Assembly (NCBI GenBank): GCA_934486755.1
Contig: CAKSQT010000077.1
Location: 1-7,687 of the forward strand
From: an uncultured Eubacteriales bacterium
GTDB lineage: Bacteria; Bacillota; Clostridia; Oscillospirales; Acutalibacteraceae
Length of the DNA: 7,687 bases
Direction: 5' to 3'
Both the position numbers and the translations under genes were made by a program. The notes beneath the pieces were generated by a model. That model was not told the DNA's origin, made no database searches, and was given only the letters and a program-made list of their open reading frames with translations. Below, one piece after another: positions 7,102-7,687 of this stretch. The number at the start of each line of letters is the position of its first letter. Positions within the stretch are counted from its first letter, which is position 1.

Positions 7102-7687
7102 TTAGATTTCTATATTAAAATCTCCGCTGGTGGTGTCAATTATAAATTCAGCGCCGCCGTTTCTGTAAAACCGCTTTTCGCCTTTCTTCACAAAGCCGAC
7201 ATTGCCGCTTATGTCTCCGCTTACGCTGTCAAATTCAAGCGTTATACCCTCGTCGGGCAGTTTAAAGCTGATATTGCCGCTCACGCTTTCGCAATCGGCG
7301 CTTATCGGCATTATTGCGCTTTCAACTTTGAGCTCGCCCGAAACGCTGTCGCTTTCTATCTTGCCTATTTCACCCTTAAACTCGGCGTCCCCGCTTATAG
7401 TATCCACAGAAAGTGAATCGGTTACAAAATATTCCGCCTTTATTCTGCCGCTTACATTATCAATATCGGTTTTTGCCGCTTTAACATTGCTAAGTCTTAT
7501 GCTTCCCGAAACGTTGTCCAATTCAAGTTGTTTTGTAAACGACATATCGCTGACCGATATATCGGCAGAGGACGAATCAATTTTAAGCTCGTTTAAGCCT
7601 GCCGCCACAGAAGCAGGTATTTTCACCGTAAGCTCCTTTTTAAGCGATTTAGTTACGCCGAACGAAACTCCCGACACCCTGTACTGT
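7102..7687 (-). CDS. DUF4097-type beta-strand repeat protein, C-terminal part, cut by window edge
   Basis: The visible 194 residues are built of short repeats with a core (L/I)xxDxVSGxI. The SG glycines (or their equivalents) fall at visible residues 41, 61, 80, 99, 117, 137, 157 and 188. That is a period of about 19-20 residues, the signature of the DUF4097/putative adhesin beta-solenoid family that includes LiaG-like proteins. Family members are usually surface or membrane-associated and are often linked to envelope-stress operons. No membrane segment is visible in this part, and the true function is unknown. The frame is open to the window edge, so a GTG at 7677 is not taken as the start and the N-terminus lies outside. 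The gene converges on fhs and shares its terminator. The last repeat is preceded by a basic loop (KKGEKRFYRNGG). Confidence 0.85.
   Translation of the reverse strand, partial: QYRVSGVSFGVTKSLKKELTVKIPASVAAGLNELKIDSSSADISVSDMSFTKQLELDNVSGSIRLSNVKAAKTDIDNVSGRIKAEYFVTDSLSVDTISGDAEFKGEIGKIESDSVSGELKVESAIMPISADCESVSGNISFKLPDEGITLEFDSVSGDISGNVGFVKKGEKRFYRNGGAEFIIDTTSGDFNIEI

Noticed and set aside
7675..7677. GTG as the start of the DUF4097-type protein
   Set aside because: The frame stays open to the window edge and the repeat-like sequence continues past it, so the gene is cut by the window.

Overview
The window looks like chromosomal DNA of an anaerobic Firmicute, most likely a gut-type Clostridia (Ruminococcaceae/Oscillospiraceae-like). 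I infer this from the strong GGAGG-type ribosome binding sites, the sigma-A promoters, the catabolic formate-tetrahydrofolate ligase, the short Cys-anchored lipoprotein and a moderate GC content judged by eye. No genus can be named. I see no rRNA, tRNA, CRISPR array, IS element or phage gene.

Left part (1-1996): a hexuronate-catabolism edge. The start of uxaC (uronate isomerase) reads leftward out of the window from its own clear promoter, with overlapping inverted repeats in its short leader. Upstream on the same strand is a short-chain dehydrogenase/reductase (SDR) reading frame. Its catalytic tetrad is intact, but it has lost the glycine-rich NAD(P)-binding N-terminus and any normal start, so I annotate it as a 5'-truncated pseudogene. 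It ends in a strong hairpin terminator. Divergent from it is an intact AraC-family regulator. A perfect 7-bp palindrome lies in the gap between them, over the likely promoter.

Middle (1997-2563): a small lipoprotein of unknown function on the + strand. Its ribosome binding site lies inside a 13-bp hairpin at the probable 5' end of its mRNA.

Centre and right (2560-7077): a tight three-gene operon, purB-glyA-fhs. It starts at a near-consensus promoter whose -35 box overlaps the lipoprotein stop codon, and it ends at a 17-bp bidirectional terminator. GlyA (serine to glycine plus methylene-THF) and Fhs (formate plus THF to 10-formyl-THF) supply the one-carbon units and glycine that purine synthesis consumes. 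PurB carries out two of the purine steps. PurB is of the longer type that resembles animal ADSL rather than the roughly 430-residue Bacillus type.

Right edge (7102-7687): the C-terminal part of a DUF4097-type beta-repeat protein reads leftward, convergent with fhs.

Most of the window is ordinary housekeeping or catabolic DNA, and I do not see a convincing new multi-gene system. The points most worth a second look are the beheaded SDR, the dyad symmetries in three non-coding gaps, and the ADSL-like PurB.
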